From assembly GCA_003260075.1 (NCBI GenBank), contig QLIY01000593.1, positions 34,616 through 98,615 of the forward strand: 64,000 bases of DNA, in the 5' to 3' direction. The translations under genes were made by a program, and so were the position numbers. Every line of letters begins with the position of its first letter. The first letter of the stretch is position 1. Source of the DNA: Phallusia mammillata. Taxonomy: Eukaryota; Chordata; Ascidiacea; Phlebobranchia; Ascidiidae. The notes beneath the pieces are model-generated. The model had not been told where the DNA came from, made no database searches, and saw only the letters and a list, made by a program, of their open reading frames with translations. This document shows, piece after piece, positions 23,340-36,059 of this stretch.

Positions 23340-25300
23340 TTTTTCTAGCCTACGCCTTGCCATATGGTGGTGAATGCTTGGTGACCGGCTGATTCGGTAT
23401 AGCGCCTTCAATGGGCCTGGCGTACTGTGAACATTTTAATGGAAAATACATTTATTATGCCTTTTGAAATGTAATTATGGTTAAATCATTGCGGCAACAC
23501 TAAATTAGAAATGTTGAAATGTAATGCCTAAACATGTAATAATGTAACATCATTACTTGAAAAGCAGTAAAAGTGTTTCATAAATACAACAGTTGATTAT
23601 CTGGGTCACTAAATTTGTGAATTGGAAATAAAAATATTTGTTAACTTACTCCCCAGATTTGGTAAAAATCGATAAAACGGAACAATGTTAAACAAAAGGT
23701 AATTATTTATGTTTTACCTGTTAGCTTCTTATGACACATTTTCAATTCACGGTAAGGATTTTTTAATGTTTTCAATTTTTCTTATTACCAAAGCATGATT
23801 AATGTCAAAACAGTTTGGTATAACGATAATACATGATTTTATTCATGCACTGCACCTGTTGAAAACAAGACAAACAAGTTTGTGTAAACGTTTGGCTTGA
23901 AAATTGTGAAACTGGTAAGAATTGTTTTGAAACCAACCTAAGTTCAAAGAAATCAAAATTGTGAATGCAAACATTTACAAGTTATGATTAGCTGGGAAAA
24001 AAAGTAAACAAAACTTATTCCAATAGAACAAACGCGAACAAAACCATCCGGCTGAATAAAAACTTTGCTTCCCATTTTGCAACTTGAAATAACAGTGACT
24101 CAGCGCGTAAATGATGACCGATAAATAACTTGCACGTGGTACAAGAAGCAGTCAATGTGTAAAAATGGTATGGTGAGGTATTTTATTGCTGCGTACGAAC
24201 ATAAAATAGTAACTCATATCGATGGAAAACTGCGACCTATTTAAAGTTTACAACGGCCAATCGCATCTTAAAGTCGCTTGTCCAATTACCGCCCGATTAT
24301 TTGGACGATAGCCCAACCACCGATTGTTTGGACAATAGCAGAACGACCGGTTGATTGGTCATGCGTTTAAAATTGGCGAGCATTTGTCGATCTTGCCCTT
24401 TTCCTTGTTGCTTTGCACCAGTGTTCGGTGATTTTACTCCATTGTTGTTCGTGGGTCGATCAGATTAGAATCAATGATTAAAACAATCAACGTCTGCAGC
24501 CGACAATAGTCCGAGGGTTTTATGCTTGTAGCATTATCACATCTTCTGCAAGGTAAAACAAAAATATGAAAGTAACAATGGATGTGGATGAACACAGTAA
24601 ATTTATTTGTTTTGCATTTATGTAGAAACTGACCCTAATCTAAAACGCCATTAATCAGATTAATAAATGCGTGAATATTAATCCCTGTCAAAGCTTATAT
24701 GAAGCCAGGTATTATAAAACCTCTCAGCCGTAACTAATGCAGGAAACATTCGACATGTTAGCAAGCGCTACATGTGAGCCAGACATTTTTCGCACATTGC
24801 TCATGTCTACCTAACCGTGACGACAACTACGCACTGTCGTCACTCCACCAATAGTCAAGTTATGCGCTTGATGCGCGCAGTCAGACCCTCGGCCATTGTC
24901 GGTTTGGCCACAGTGTTGTATTTACTGATATATCTTCTGAAAAAAAATCAGTAGTTTTTTAGAGAAATATTAGGCAAAGTAAGACATTGGCTATACCGAC
25001 CGACTTGTGGAAGTAAATTGTTTTTCGCTTGATGCAAGAAAACCTATGACGAATTTAACTCATCTCCTGCTGAGTGCTCTGATTTTAAACTGGTAATTTG
25101 CTTCTTGTAACACACAACTGATTACCATCTAAATTAATTTATACGTGCAACAACTGGTCATGATAACCCAGTTAAGGGATTTTCGAAAGCAAGGCTATTA
25201 TGTACGTTAGTTGGTTTTGTTATGGTAATTTTGTTTCCATACGGAGTTAATAGCACACACCAGTGGGTTGTTATGTTGGATTAGATTCGAGAACCAAGTT
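23340..25300. repeat. Non-coding; includes an upstream unit shared with 47.5-48.1 kb
   Basis: 24290-24850 aligns with 47515-48075 (cgcccgatt-tttggac-atagc, gaccggttgattggtcatgcgtt, and ttagc-agcgct), and its later part also with 34880-35130. These three units precede the ZNF copies at 26.0, 49.4 and 35.4 kb, so this is their common distal upstream DNA. Confidence 0.6.
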
Positions 25301-25385
25301 AAATGATGCTTGTAATCGGACACACTGGAAAAGGAAATGGTGCACAGCTGGGTAGAGTTGTAAGTAGGGCAGTTCGGCATTAGGT
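25300..25385 (+). promoter_or_regulatory. Conserved ZNF promoter/leader block, degraded (26.0 kb gene)
   Basis: Retains gcttgtaatcggacacactg, gaaaaggaaatgg and gcacagctg of the leader. The upstream TATA part is not recognisable. Confidence 0.4.
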
Positions 25386-26047
25386 TGTGTAACAAGTTGG
25401 CTTAGCTGATTTTGTTTCAAAAACAAGTTCTGGACTTATAGTCTATTGCTTATGTCTTCCATAGTGTAGGAGGTTTAGGTCTGTAACGAAATTTTTCACT
25501 GCCAAACATTTAATCGATGCTTGATACAGTGACCCACTTCAACGTTTTTTTTTCTATCTTGGTAAACACTCAAGTGCTCAATAGCCCTTCGGTTGCTTGT
25601 GTTATTCATGTAACGGTTCTAACGGTAGTTACGGTGTCGAGTCAGTGCGCTTGCCACGTCGAAGCTAAAAGCGCCCTACTGGTTTGTTTACGAAACTGGT
25701 TTGTTTACAGGATAACTGGTTTGTTTACGAAAACCGAAAGCAAGCATAGACTCTGCCTCCTTGCCCACAGTAGGGGTTGATGAAACATATACGGCAATTT
25801 TTAAATGAGGTTCGCACTGTACTTTTGGTTGCTAAAATGTTTCGCGCGATGCACGAGATTGAAAACAAATGTTTTGAACAAATCAGAAATATATATATTT
25901 TTCAAACAGATCAATGACAAAATAAACAAAATTTGAACTCTGAGTTCAGCTGACAGTACCTGCGCAACCATAACAAAATTTGAAATCTGAGTTCAGCTGC
26001 AAGGCCTGCGCATACATACTCGCAAAACAAGTTTTGATTTATCTACA

Positions 26048-27700
26048 ATGAATCAATGTGGCCCATTTAACCATGATCTGGAAGGTGACATTCGCCTTAA
26101 CATGAGGGAAAAATTAAAGAAGTTCGGTGTTTGTGAAAAGAAGCTTCATCAAAATGGACATTCAGAAACACACAAGTCAACTCGTTATGATAAGAAACCT
26201 CAACGATGTGATGTTTGTGAAAAAAAGTTTAGTTCTAATGCAAATTTAAAAACACACATGTTGATTCACACCAATCAAAAGCCTCATCCATGCGATATTT
26301 GTGGGAAAAGATTTGGCCGAGCTGGTGATTTAAAAAGTCACAGGTTGATTCACACTGAAGAAAAAACGTTTCGATGCGATGTTTGTGAAAAAAAAAATTC
26401 GAATAAGTCAATATTTAAAAAGACACATTTTGACACACACCGATGTAAAACATTTTCGATGTGATGTTTGCGAAAAAAGATTTGCCCGAGTTGAGCAGTT
26501 GAAAAGACACACGTTGATTCACAGTAATGAAACACCCAATCGATCTGATATTTGTAAAAAAGGGTTTCGGAGTGGCCAAGATTTGAAAAGACACATGTTG
26601 AAACACACAAAAGAAAAACGTCACCAACGTGATGTTTGTGAAAAACGATTTAACCGAAGTGATATCCTAAAAATGCACCTGTTTACCCACTTTGGTGAAA
26701 CGCCCCATCGACGTGATGTTTGTGAAAAAAAGTTTCGGTCTAGTGCAGATTTGAAACAACACATGTTGATTCACACTAATGAGAAACCCTATCGATGTCA
26801 TCTATGTACAAAAGCATTTGGCCGTGCTGCACATTTGAAAACCCACTTGCTGATTCACACCAACGAGAAGCCCCATCGATGTGATGTTTGTGAAAAAAGA
26901 TTTATCCAAAAGGGAGATTTGAAAAGGCACAAATTGACACACAGCAATAAAAAAACCCATCAATGTAGTACTTGTGAAAAAAGTTTTGCTCTTTCTGAAA
27001 ATTTGAAAACACACATATTGACTCACAGCAATGAAACACCTTATCGATGTAATGTTTGTGAAAAATTTTTTTCCATTTCTGGAAGTTTAAAAAAACACAT
27101 GTTGACACACACCAATGAGAAACCTCATCGGTGTGATGTTTGTGAAAAAAGATTTCGCCGTGGTGAGCATTTGAACAGACATATGTTGATTCACATCAAT
27201 GTAAAACCCCATCTGTGTGATATTTGTAAAAAAGGGTTTCGGTGTGGCCTAGATTTAAAAAGACACGTGTTGAAACACACGAAAGAAAAGTCGCGTCAAT
27301 GTGATGTTTGTGAAAAAAAGTTTTGGTGTGGAACAGACTTGAAACAACACATGGTGACACACACCAATGAGAAACCCCATCGATGTCATCTTTGTCCAAA
27401 AACATTTGGGCGTGCTGGAAATTTGAAAACCCACTTGCTGATTCACACCAAAGAGAAGCCCCATCGATGTGATGTTTGTGAAAAAAGATTTACCCGAAAG
27501 GGAAATTTGAAAAGGCACACGTTGACACACAGCAACGAAACAAAAACATCAATGTGGTAGTTGTGAAAAAACGTTTTGCTCTTTCTGAAAAATTAAAAAC
27601 AACATGTTGACTCACGCAAAAGAGAAATCCCATCGATGTGATGTTTGCAAAAACTGTTTTGCGGGGGGGGGGGCCCAAGGTGGACATTTGAAATCGCACA
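26048..27700 (+). pseudogene. C2H2 zinc-finger gene copy, about 17 finger units, two frameshifts
   Basis: It starts at ATG 26048, after a tail of upstream sequence shared with 49240-49370. The N-terminal FNHDLEGDIR segment recurs in the 49.4 kb copy, which supports a real conserved N-terminus. Four finger units follow: a degenerate one, CDVC, CDIC and CDVC. Frame is lost at the A run 26390-26397 and continues in another frame from about 26379 to 27560. That frame has about 13 further units, three of which lack the first Cys (Ser or Arg instead). Two blocks within it are duplicates: the finger series RCGLDLKRH, WCGTDLKQH, CHLC, RKGNLKRH repeats an earlier series. A second frameshift at about 27535 and a G run at 27663-27673 end the array. 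Confidence 0.7.
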
Positions 27701-28230
27701 CAATGAAAAAACTAACAAGAAACCTTAGCTAAGTATGAGATTTTCGTTTGTTTTTCTAGTCCAGGACATTCCTCAAAATTCGGGGGGGGGGCATGTTAAC
27801 ACACACTAATGAAAAAAACAGTCACATATTTGTGATGAATAGTTTACCCAAGGTGGACATTTGAAATCGCACACAATGAAACAACTAACAAGAAACCTTA
27901 GCTAAGTTATGAGATTTTCGTTTGTTTTTCTAGTCCAGGACATTCCTCAAAATTCAAATTAAAATGCAGAAACTTCTTGTCGTTTTGAAAGCATTTTTTT
28001 TCCACTCGCCAAATAAGTGGAGGCTGCTACTGTTTTGCGTTCGTGCTTTCAGTGGCAAANCCACTCGCCAGTTAAGTGGAGGCTGCTACTATTTTGCGTT
28101 CGTGCTTTCAGTGGCAAAAAGGAAAGTATATCTAAACAAAACTAACCCCATGGTCAATATCTTACCCTTGTATCTAATTTTCTTGGACATTCGCTGCATA
28201 CTAAATGTTGATGCAAAATAAATATTTCAG
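27674..28230. repeat. ZNF 3' flank with G-run and n restarts
   Basis: The segment ccaaggtggacatttgaaatcg... at 27676 is repeated at about 27848, after the G run at 27782-27791. The segment ccactcgcca...aagtggaggctgctact at 28005 is repeated after n 28060. No gene is seen. Confidence 0.6.
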
Positions 28231-28454
28231 AAAAACAAAAGTTTGATTTTTTTTACAACATGTACCTTTGGTAATCTGAGGAAAGTTACATGGCAGGGTA
28301 ATACGTTTCAGACCATCTTTATACATAACCAAGTTTCAGTTATCGGTTGTTCGAAAGAAGTGCTGAAAACGTGTCAGGAGTCAGAACTACTTCTCTATAC
28401 AAACGCTTACTGCATGCAAAAATATAAATTTTAGGTTGGACTTTCTGTCTAGAC

Positions 28455-28860
28455 CAGTGGTTCTCAAACACGGGTGCCTTCGAATACTACAGTTGCGCTT
28501 GGTAACCTTTTTTCGTGCAACGTAACTTAAAAGTAGTGCAGGTAACTCTCTTTGGTGCGATTAAACTCATAACAGTTACGACGTTACTCGAAAATACTGC
28601 AGCTGTCCTGTTTTTTCGACAAATCGTAAATACTCCAGTGAACGTTAAAAACACGCAAATAATACTGGAAAAGTGCTATGATAATCCTAACACATACCCC
28701 AAACTTAAAACCCTAACCTTAACACTAACCCAAGCATCAAAACCAGCACCTACAGCATTATTACGTTACGTCGCAGTAAGTACAAGTTTCCTCGCTTCAA
28801 AAAAGGTTAGCGAACCTGCTGGTTTGGAAGGCACCGCTCAAACACTAGTGGTGCGCCGGA
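28455..28860. mobile_element. hAT-like element, left end only certain
   Basis: A left terminus cagtggttctcaaac at 28455 follows gtctagac. The interior has simple ccctaacc/ctaacac repeats (28685-28735). A possible inverted partner lies near 28826-28850 (ttggaaggcaccgctcaaac), but no TSD copy is found, so the right limit is a guess. Confidence 0.4.
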
Positions 28861-29063
28861 ACGTTTTAGGTGGTAGGCGAGTAGCTTTCTGCTGTACCCA
28901 ATTCAAGTCCGATCTAAAATTGAAACTCAACAGACCCAACTGACCAGCCCTGGTTTGTACGAAATTCGTGTTTCGGACATTTGTTTTGAAATAGCTAAAT
29001 ATGCTAACCAGGTCGAGAAAATAGGCATATTTTTTGCTCTAACCATTCAAACAGGGTTTAGGT

Positions 29064-29150
29064 CAGTGGTTGCCAGCCTGGGGATCGCTGACCCCCAATT
29101 GGCCCGTGAGATGGTTTCAGGGGGACCATGAAGACAATATATGTAGTTTT
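29064..29150. mobile_element. hAT-like left end fragment
   Basis: cagtggttgccagcctgggg followed by atcgctgacccccaattggc is a typical hAT MITE start. No right end or TSD is identified. The later G run at 29297-29308 restarts the preceding 60-70 bp. Confidence 0.4.
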
Positions 29151-29819
29151 CTCAACCAACAAAAAATATTTTTAAGCTTCTCAGCTGTTTTCGCATCCCG
29201 CACACAAGTGCAAACTGTTTATATCACTATTGATTACAATTGAACCAACAACAACCAGTTTTTTGTGTTGATCGATTTGTTGTGTTAACCGCTACAGGGG
29301 GGGGGGGTTGATTACAATTGAACCAACAACCAGTTTTTTGTGTTGATCGATTTGTTGTGTTAACCGCTACAGTACAGACACTTTATTGAAATTTACCAGA
29401 CTGTGAAGGTGAATTAACCATGATATCATTCATATGTAGTGTACCTGTCAAAGAGAAAAACAAAGTATTTTGTAAAAGTTTGGTTTTAAAACAGGTAAAA
29501 CTGGTACGAGCTTGAAAAAAAATTGGAGAAATCAAAAGTGTGAATGCAAACCTAAAAAAATGACAAACCAGTGTGATAAATTAGATAATTCAGATTTTCT
29601 TCTTTGATTAGTGAATTTTTCTGCATACGACTTGATTTATTCAATCCTTTCCTGGATATACATTTTTAATTCTAAATCATTGGTACACATGTACATCATA
29701 TTTTGTTCTGCACTGATCTGGAACTTCTGTTGTCCTAAAAGATATCCGATTATAAAAAATAAAAGACAAATAAAACTAAATTATTTTCAAAATGTTTTTT
29801 AAAACCACAATTATTATGG

Positions 29820-30480
29820 CGCTGTACACAAAATCAAACAAACTGAGTTCTTGTTTAAGTAATCTCCTGTGCAAAACACAAACAAAACATTTCTGCTAAA
29901 AAATACTTTTGAGTTTGCAACTTGAAAAACTGTGAGAGTTCTTATGATGACCGACAAATAACTTTTATGCAACACAAATAAAACTTTTAGTAACTGCAAC
30001 CAAACTAAAATGAACACTTTTTGCATCAACAAGTGTACAAAATGCAGACAAGTATGCAAAAAAATTGCGAAATTAAAACAAAATAAATGAAAAGCAAAGT
30101 GTGGTTTATGGAAAATTTTCAAATTGGATTAAATTTGCAAATTTTAATTTAATGGTTTGACACAAACCCATTTACTTATTCCATTCCTGTAAGCCGAGAA
30201 ACGCACACGAGTCAGTTTTCACAACATTAACAAAACTTGCATGACAGAACAATAACCAATTTGCGCGTAACAGTGTTATTGGAAGCCCGGGGGGGGGGAT
30301 AGTGAAATGGTTAGCGACGTGGCAGAATTAGGCGTCTTCCTGCTGCTTATAAACGTATATTAGCAACATATACGGACTGCGACCCATTTAAAGTTTACAA
30401 CTTGTCTTCAGACTTTGGATGTGATATTTGTGAAAAAGGGAACACACAATTTGATTAAAATTACAGAATAATGTTTTCTT
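29820..30480. repeat. ZNF upstream duplication unit (paralogue of 9160-9900)
   Basis: Aligned with 9160-9900 over most of its length. It ends in a degenerate finger motif (ttggatgtgatatttgtgaaa) at about 30416. A 10-nt G run lies at 30289-30298. Confidence 0.6.
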
Positions 30481-30835
30481 TCTGCTTGTTGCTTTGGCAG
30501 TAAACAACATGGTTTTGAAACATTTTTAACTCCAAAAATTATACTTTGTTTTGCAGGGCATTTCACTTAATTGTTTTTGTATATAACAATAGCAGTAAAC
30601 GAAACAAAACGCATTGTAAATCGCCATTTGATGTTCAGTTGTGGGATGAAACTTAGTTTTGAAATCCCACCTGTTGCCTGTTTTCTAAGTTTCTAACATT
30701 ATGGAAGCTAGCTAATCTGGCCATGCGTCGAATTGCTTCCTGTAATACGAGAACGAAGTCGCAGCTGCACAACCCGTTAATGTCTAAATTACTTCGTGTG
30801 TGTGCAGTGATTTTGTGTAAGAATATTGACAATAA

Positions 30836-30935
30836 CCTCATCGACGTGATGTTTGTGAAAAAAGATTTCGCCATGTTGGAACTTTAAAAACACACTTGAT
30901 GACACACACTAAAGAAAAACCACATCAATAAAGAA
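30836..30935 (+). pseudogene. Single C2H2 finger relic
   Basis: One almost intact finger (first Cys changed to Arg, then DVCEKRFRHVGTLKTHLMTH) with linker TKEKPHQ, then a stop. The shared ZNF 3' tail (aacacattatgatacacac) follows at about 30945. Confidence 0.7.
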
Positions 30936-31550
30936 GTGAAAAATTAACACATTATGATACACACTCCAGAAAAACGAAACTGATGAAGATTTTGAATTAT
31001 GTTTGTTGCACCAAAGTGAAATTCCCTTCGTGTGTTTTGTTAAATAAATATAACAAATAGCAGCAATGGATATTTGAAAACGCGCTTGTGTGCTGTTTGT
31101 AAAAATGTTTAACGCATTTAGATTATTGAAATTGAGGCATTTTAAAGTTTATAGGTAAAAGTTTATAACAATGCCCTAAAAGAATAGCAAATGTTAAACC
31201 ACGTTATAATTTAACCAATAAATTGATTTTAGTTGTTTAAACCCAGTCAATAATACAACGCAACATATTGCTAAATCGAAAATGGGCATTGCATTTCTTA
31301 CTGCTTGACATATAGCCGTGGTTTTCGATATTGCTTCTTTCGAAAGTTTGCCAAAGCGACATGTCGGTCAAATTTCATGTGATTTTGTTAAATTACCTTG
31401 CAGATCATCACGTCCCGGACTACAGAAAGGTCATAATAAAACCGTGCACTGACAAGAATTTGTTTTGTTACTTAAAATTAGTTCAATTTGTTGCAGCAGG
31501 ACATTCGTTAATGCTCATCACGAAACTGAAGAATGCAATGTAAATCGTCA

Positions 31551-31643
<93 letters not shown>
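31551..31643. other. 93-nt G run replacing about 32 bp of sequence
   Basis: In the paralogue, the same flanks (taaatcgtca and tttttttcagtga) are separated by 61353-61384, which is ordinary sequence. The run is therefore a gap artefact and not a G-quadruplex locus. Confidence 0.85.
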
Positions 31644-31645
<2 letters not shown>

Positions 31646-32041
31646 TTTTTTTTCAGTGACGCATGCGCTGTATTAAAGCTAGAATGTATAGTCGCTTCTA
31701 GTGAAAGTTGATAACAAAAGACCAGTATGTGACAAAAACACTAATATACAAGACTTATAACTGTCACAAAGCAACTATTGTGCAAGGTTTAAAGCCACTC
31801 TAGCGGGAGATGATAATAATAGAAGCACAAGCTTATTTTGCGTTGGTTTATTTTATAGTGAACCAGAATGTCTTATATTGTCTTGCATCTTCCTGTTGGA
31901 TCGTTATGATGTGAAAAAAATAGATATTCCACCTGTTGTGTGTTCTCCCAGGTTCTAACACGAAAGCTGACCACGTGTCGTACTTACAGCTGCTAATTTT
32001 AAAGTGAGTTAAACAGTCCTATTGAAAAAAAAAAACTCAAA

Positions 32042-32516
32042 AAAAATATTTACCGATTACTGTCGAAATTGCTTCATGTACGTGCTTCAAAGCTAGAGTG
32101 TATGTTAGTACGATTTCGTTGATCTGCTATGCTAAATAAACACAGTTTAATATTCTACTGTCTAGATACTTTTCGTATGGTCTGTAATCGTGCATTACAT
32201 TGGAAAAACTAAAAACCTTTTAAGCGAAAAACGCAACTGTAAGATCCTATCAATGTGTNAAAATTTACCGATTACTGTCGAAATTGCTTCATGTACGCGC
32301 TTCCACGGGTCATAAAAGCCCAGTTAAGGGTTTCTGCAGTGGCGAGGCAAAGCTAGAGTGTATGTTAGTACGATTTCATTGATCTGCTATGCTAAATAAA
32401 CACAGTTTAATATTCTACTGTCTAGATACTTTTCGTATGGTCTGTAATCGTGCATTACATTGGAAAAACTAAAAACCTTTTAAGCGAAAAACGCAACTGT
32501 AAGATCCTATCAATGT
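32042..32516. repeat. Tandem repeat of about 220 bp around an n
   Basis: 32042-32258 and 32263-32514 share the same start (tttaccgattactgtcg) and end (cctatcaatgtgt), separated by n 32259. The first copy has a 44-bp internal deletion relative to the second. This is likely two alleles placed in series. Confidence 0.75.
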
Positions 32517-33429
32517 GTTTGTGAAAAAAGATTAATTTTAAGTGACTTTTTAAACACATATGTTGACTTACACGTATGAACAAAATAAGAAGTTGAATCA
32601 AATTTACTTTGTAACGAATTTTGTTCAACCGCTTTGTGAGAATACTCAACACAAAACTAAAGAACACAATGTAAATCGTCATTTGGCGTGTATTGTAAAC
32701 AAACGTTGTTTTACTGATTCATGTTTCTTTTTTATCACTGTAGTTTCTGCTAGATCGCTAATTAGCTAATCTGACCACATGTCATACGCAAAGCTACTAA
32801 TATATAGGTAATAATGCAAGTATTACCACAAATTTAGCATATACCTCGTCAAGGTATTGTGACATCATCAACGGCCATGCGTCACTTTGTTCCACAGTGC
32901 ATGAAAGGGATTACCGTGTGAACTTAATGAGTGGCAATTTCCTGCACTTGCAAAACCACACATAAGGCGGAGGTCGCAGCTGCACAAACGATTTGTTGCG
33001 CGGTAAAGCTAGATTGTATGTTAGTCAGATACGATTTCGTTGGTCTGATATGCTAAAGAAACACAGGTTTAATATTCCACTGCCTAGATATTTCACCTTT
33101 GGTCTGCAATTTTGAATTAGATTTGAGAAACTAAAACCGTTGTAGGCGAAACGTAACTGCAGTGGTTAAATGAAGCAAGTGACACAAAATCAATATTGCA
33201 CAAAGATAGATTTTCCACAAAGATTTGGTCACAAAAGTTCGTGCTTAAAATTTGCAAGTAAAGTGTTCAGAACCAAGTTGTTTTTGATACAAGGCATGGT
33301 CACACAGCCACTGTATAGAGATCCCTGCCAAAATATTTTTCAACGAGACATGATGCCTTAACATAGAATTAAATGTGTCTTTATGTTTAAGACTGTATTG
33401 GTTTCCAAAAACTTAATCAGAATATAAAC

Positions 33430-34440
33430 TCATAGTAAAGTATCACTACACAAGTGTAAGTTGTGCAAAAATGAGGAATGATTTGATTAATAGTATAAAA
33501 TATAAGTATTTAGTTGCCCTTTTTTGAAAAAGTTTCTATCAGTTACATAGTGTGGAACAAAAGTGAAAAGCATCTGGCAAAAAGTTACTTGTCCATAGTG
33601 AACAAAAAATGTAAAAAAATAATGTACCTAAAACCAAAAACGGTGCATACTTTATCGACAATTTTCGAACAACAAAATATGAGTATCGCAATTTTGGAAA
33701 AATACTGCCAAAAAATACACTCAAAAGAATTTTTGTAAAGCATCACAAGTAATTGATCAGCAAGTTAACTGTGCCATCGTTTTACAACATACAAATTTTG
33801 CTGCTTAATAATTTACCATCTGGCATTCGTTTTAATGTTATGATTGTCTCCGTGATTTTGAAATTATACTAAACATAAATATAAAGCTTCCATTATTTTC
33901 AACCCATCGATTGCAAGTAAAATGCCATTATGTGGTGGGTATTGAAGATACCAATACTGCACAGTCTTCAAAAGGAATATGAATTAGAATCACATTGGTT
34001 TTTGAATGAAGAAAAATTATTGGGTTTTGCCAAGGTGTTAGCGAGAGAAACCGACTTTCCAAAGTGAGGTTTCCTGGAGTCGTGGAACATACATACTCAC
34101 ACCAACAGGATGAACGTTAAAACGGACGTTCTAATACCGATTACTTATCGGTCGCTTTTACACCATTTAGCTAAGTGTTATCACTCGACCATTGGTGCGC
34201 ATTGCGTTTTTTTACCACCGCCCTTTTTGTCTGTGTGTGTGTTTCGCCGCCTTTTTCGCTTTATAATAACTTGTGTTTGCAATTTATGTCATTACCTTGA
34301 TGAAGGTGTCTAGCATGGACATCGAAAAATTTTGTTGATACAATATGCCGAGCAGCAACACTATATTTAAGATAGTTTACGTTTAATGCAGTTACGTACG
34401 TAAACACTATGCAGCATTTAACTGGTTTTCTGATTTTAAA
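33430..34440. other. Non-coding stretch
   Basis: AT-rich with only chance open frames. No repeat mate or RNA gene is recognised. Confidence 0.5.
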
Positions 34441-34599
34441 AGAGTCATACCAAAACATAAAAAATTTAGAGGGCGCAGCTTTACAACTAATTATTTTCTA
34501 AAATAGTTCATGTATGCGCAACAACTGGTCTTTGTAATGTAGTTGAGGGGTTTTCCGTAGCGCAGTTAGGTTGGTGAGTTATTTATTTTGTTTGTTCAA

Positions 34600-34740
34600 G
34601 AAACTTGAGCGGGCAACTGAACTGCAACAAGATAAATGACGCTTGTAATCAGTCCTGTCTGAAAATGAAATTGTTGCTCAGCTGACTGCCACATTGCGAA
34701 GCCAGTTGACGCTAGTTAGGTTATAACTTTAGTCAGAACA
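34600..34740 (+). promoter_or_regulatory. Conserved ZNF promoter/leader block, diverged (35.4 kb gene)
   Basis: Contains gataaatgacgcttgtaatc in the TATA-leader position, then aaattgttgctcagctgact and gccacattgcgaagccagtt. It lies about 0.75 kb before the ZNF exon. Confidence 0.45.
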
Positions 34741-35382
34741 TGGCTTTGCAGATATCATGAAACGCATGAAATAACTGTTTTCGCTGCTTACAGCATCTTG
34801 TGCAAGTTTCAACAACCATTTACGCGTTATAATTATTGATTTAATTGCTGTACAGTGTAGCAGGTTAGATACTTTATTGCGATAAGCGGTACATTTGTTT
34901 GTATTGCATTTATGTAGAAACTGACGCTTTTCAAACGCTTTAAATCGGGTAAATGGGTTAACCTGTCATCTGGATAAAGCTAAAGACTTAACTAACGCAC
35001 AGATATTTGACCAGTTAGCCAGCGCTGTATGTAGGCACAAGTTTCTTTTTTAAGTTGCTAATGATAACATAACCGTGACCACAAGAAAGCACTGTCGTCA
35101 CTTCACCAATGGTCAAGTTGAAGTTGTAGCCTATGCACCATGTTTAGAGAGCAATGCAGGCTGAAAGCGAGTTTGAAGCTGCTTTAACTGATTTCTTTGG
35201 GCGAGCATTAAATCATTACAGTACAGTATTGACAAATAAAGCGCTGCAGCTGCACCTTCACTATACAGTGTTAAGGGGGTTGTCACCATTCACTTAAAAA
35301 AACACAGAATGACTGAGATCATATAATAGCCAAAGTTTGTTATGTGACTATCTGATTTTTTCAATGTAGTGTTCTTGTTTGC

Positions 35383-36040
35383 AGATCATAGAATAGTAAC
35401 ATGTTGACTCAAACTAAAGAGAAACCTTATCGATGTGATGTTTGCGAAAAAAGGTTTGCTCAAAAGGGAGATTTTTAAAAGACACATGTTGCTTCACAAT
35501 AATGAAAAACCTCATCGATGTGTTGCTTGTGAAAAAAGATTTCGTCAAAGTGGAGATTTAAAAAGACACATGTTGACACACACCAATCAGAAACCCCTTC
35601 AATGTGATGTTTGTGAAAAACGTTTTGCTGAAAAAGGAGCTTTGAAAAAACACATGTTGATTCACACAAATGAGAAACCTTATCGATGTGATGTTTGTGA
35701 AAAAAGGTTTCGGCAACATGAACATTTAAAATGTCACATGTTGACACACACCAAAGAGAAACCTCATCGATGTAATGTTTGTAAAAAATGTTTTTCCCAA
35801 AGAGGAACATTGAAAACGCATATGTTGACTCACACCAGAGAAACACCTCATCAGTGTAATGTTTGTGAAAAAAGATTCACACAACGTGGACAATTGAAAA
35901 GACACATGTTGACACATACAAATAAAAAAAACCATCAATGTCATATTTGTGAAAAAAGATTTGCCAGGGGTGATTGTTTGAAAAGGCACATAATAACACA
36001 CACCGATGTGATGTTTGTTAAATAATTTTGGTTTCATAGA
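35383..36040 (+). pseudogene. C2H2 zinc-finger gene copy, first finger frameshifted
   Basis: The exon follows acceptor cttgtttgcag (ending about 35383). The first finger (CDVCEKRFAQKGDF) is ended by a stop because the usual gatttaaaaag reads gatttttaaaag at about 35470. In the shifted frame six complete fingers follow (CVAC, CDVC, CDVC, CNVC, CNVC, CHIC). The array stops at 36023-36025 within what would be a further finger start (gatgtgatgtttgttaaa). The six fingers are well kept, so if an upstream ATG in the second frame were used, a short finger protein could still be made. Confidence 0.65.
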
Positions 36041-36059
36041 AAACTTCTCAAAATCCAAA

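Larger units (their letters stand above)
31372..33300. repeat. 1.9-kb segment paralogous to 61174-63400
   Basis: Begins atttcatgtgattttg and follows the 61.2 kb segment through the block near aagaatgcaatgtaaatcgtca, the leftover finger at 32505-32575 and the region near 33170-33260. The 61 kb copy holds a hAT insertion that this copy lacks. This copy holds a G run where the other has normal sequence. Confidence 0.8.

Noticed and set aside
28685-28735. Telomere-like ccctaacc repeats
   Set aside because: Irregular and short (accctaacc, actaaccc), inside a hAT-like element; no long TTAGGG array.
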